NCBI GenBank assembly: GCA_023150555.1
Contig: JAKLKQ010000010.1
Span: 1 to 64,000, forward strand
Direction: 5' to 3'
DNA length: 64,000 nt
Source of the DNA: Planctomycetota bacterium
Lineage (GTDB): Bacteria > Planctomycetota > SZUA-567 > H5-PLA8
In this document: positions 63,973-64,000 of the stretch, piece after piece
Layout: every line of letters begins with the position of its first letter
How positions within the stretch are numbered: position 1 is the stretch's first letter
Program-made: the position numbers and the translations under genes
Notes under the pieces: generated by a model
What the model was told of the DNA's origin: nothing
The model's database searches: none
The model's input: only the letters and a program-made list of their open reading frames with translations

Positions 63973-63989
63973 CGCTTTGCGTATTTTTT
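63972..63989 (+). terminator. Weak intrinsic terminator after serA
   Basis: The short stem ACGC-TTT-GCGT is followed by A and six T just past the serA stop. The stem is only 4 bp, so termination would be weak. Confidence 0.35.
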
Positions 63990-64000
63990 ATATTGTGCAA

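Noticed and set aside
1..64000. CRISPR array
   Set aside because: No series of regularly spaced direct repeats was seen.

Overview
The window is 64 kb of GC-rich bacterial DNA. Its features include serine/threonine kinases fused to an FGE-like domain, several membrane-anchored squalene-cyclase-like toroid proteins, a DUF1080 protein, a 3,110-residue secreted multidomain protein with a gingipain-type peptidase, and strong Shine-Dalgarno sites. This repertoire suggests a member of the PVC/Planctomycetota or a neighbouring lineage. That is inference, because no rRNA gene is present.

The left half (1 to about 32.6 kb) looks accessory. It begins with the end of a sigma-54 activator, then a frameshifted IS630-type transposase beside an IS66 accessory fragment. 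Next comes a phospho-signalling cluster: a Ser/Thr kinase with a C-terminal FGE/C-lectin domain (minus strand), then divergently an FHA-transmembrane-trypsin protein, a small secreted helical protein and a second, paralogous kinase with long TPR-like repeats. The last codons of the first kinase, a partial repeat of its 3' end and a GATA-loop hairpin just downstream resemble the variable region and homing hairpin of a diversity-generating retroelement. No reverse transcriptase or template repeat is in the window. A lysozyme-like exoprotein and the giant gingipain-type protein follow.

From about 25.6 to 32.7 kb lies a probable genomic island. It has a truncated rve-type transposase, an unknown gene, an excisionase-like HTH gene whose ribosome-binding site lies in a hairpin, a winged-helix/degenerate P-loop/coiled-coil protein, a nucleotidyltransferase-HEPN protein and a tyrosine recombinase next to tRNA-Ser(GCT).

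The right half (32.7 to 64 kb) looks like chromosomal backbone. It holds a ThiO-like oxidase, three paralogous toroid proteins each with its own terminator, SufS, an orphan SUKH-like protein, a DUF1080 protein, a glyoxalase, a HEAT-M23 peptidase and an SGNH hydrolase. An ArsR-rhodanese-persulfide dioxygenase operon follows, with a visible operator and a probable leaderless start. Then come a KefB-type antiporter, a YgfZ-TPR fusion, an IscA-like protein with a novel N-terminus, a bacilliredoxin, a PP2C phosphatase, an AcpH-like protein, a TPR/HEAT protein, a divergent AraC/PhyH pair, RsmE and SerA. Several of these genes share an extended (A)TAAAGGAG ribosome-binding site.
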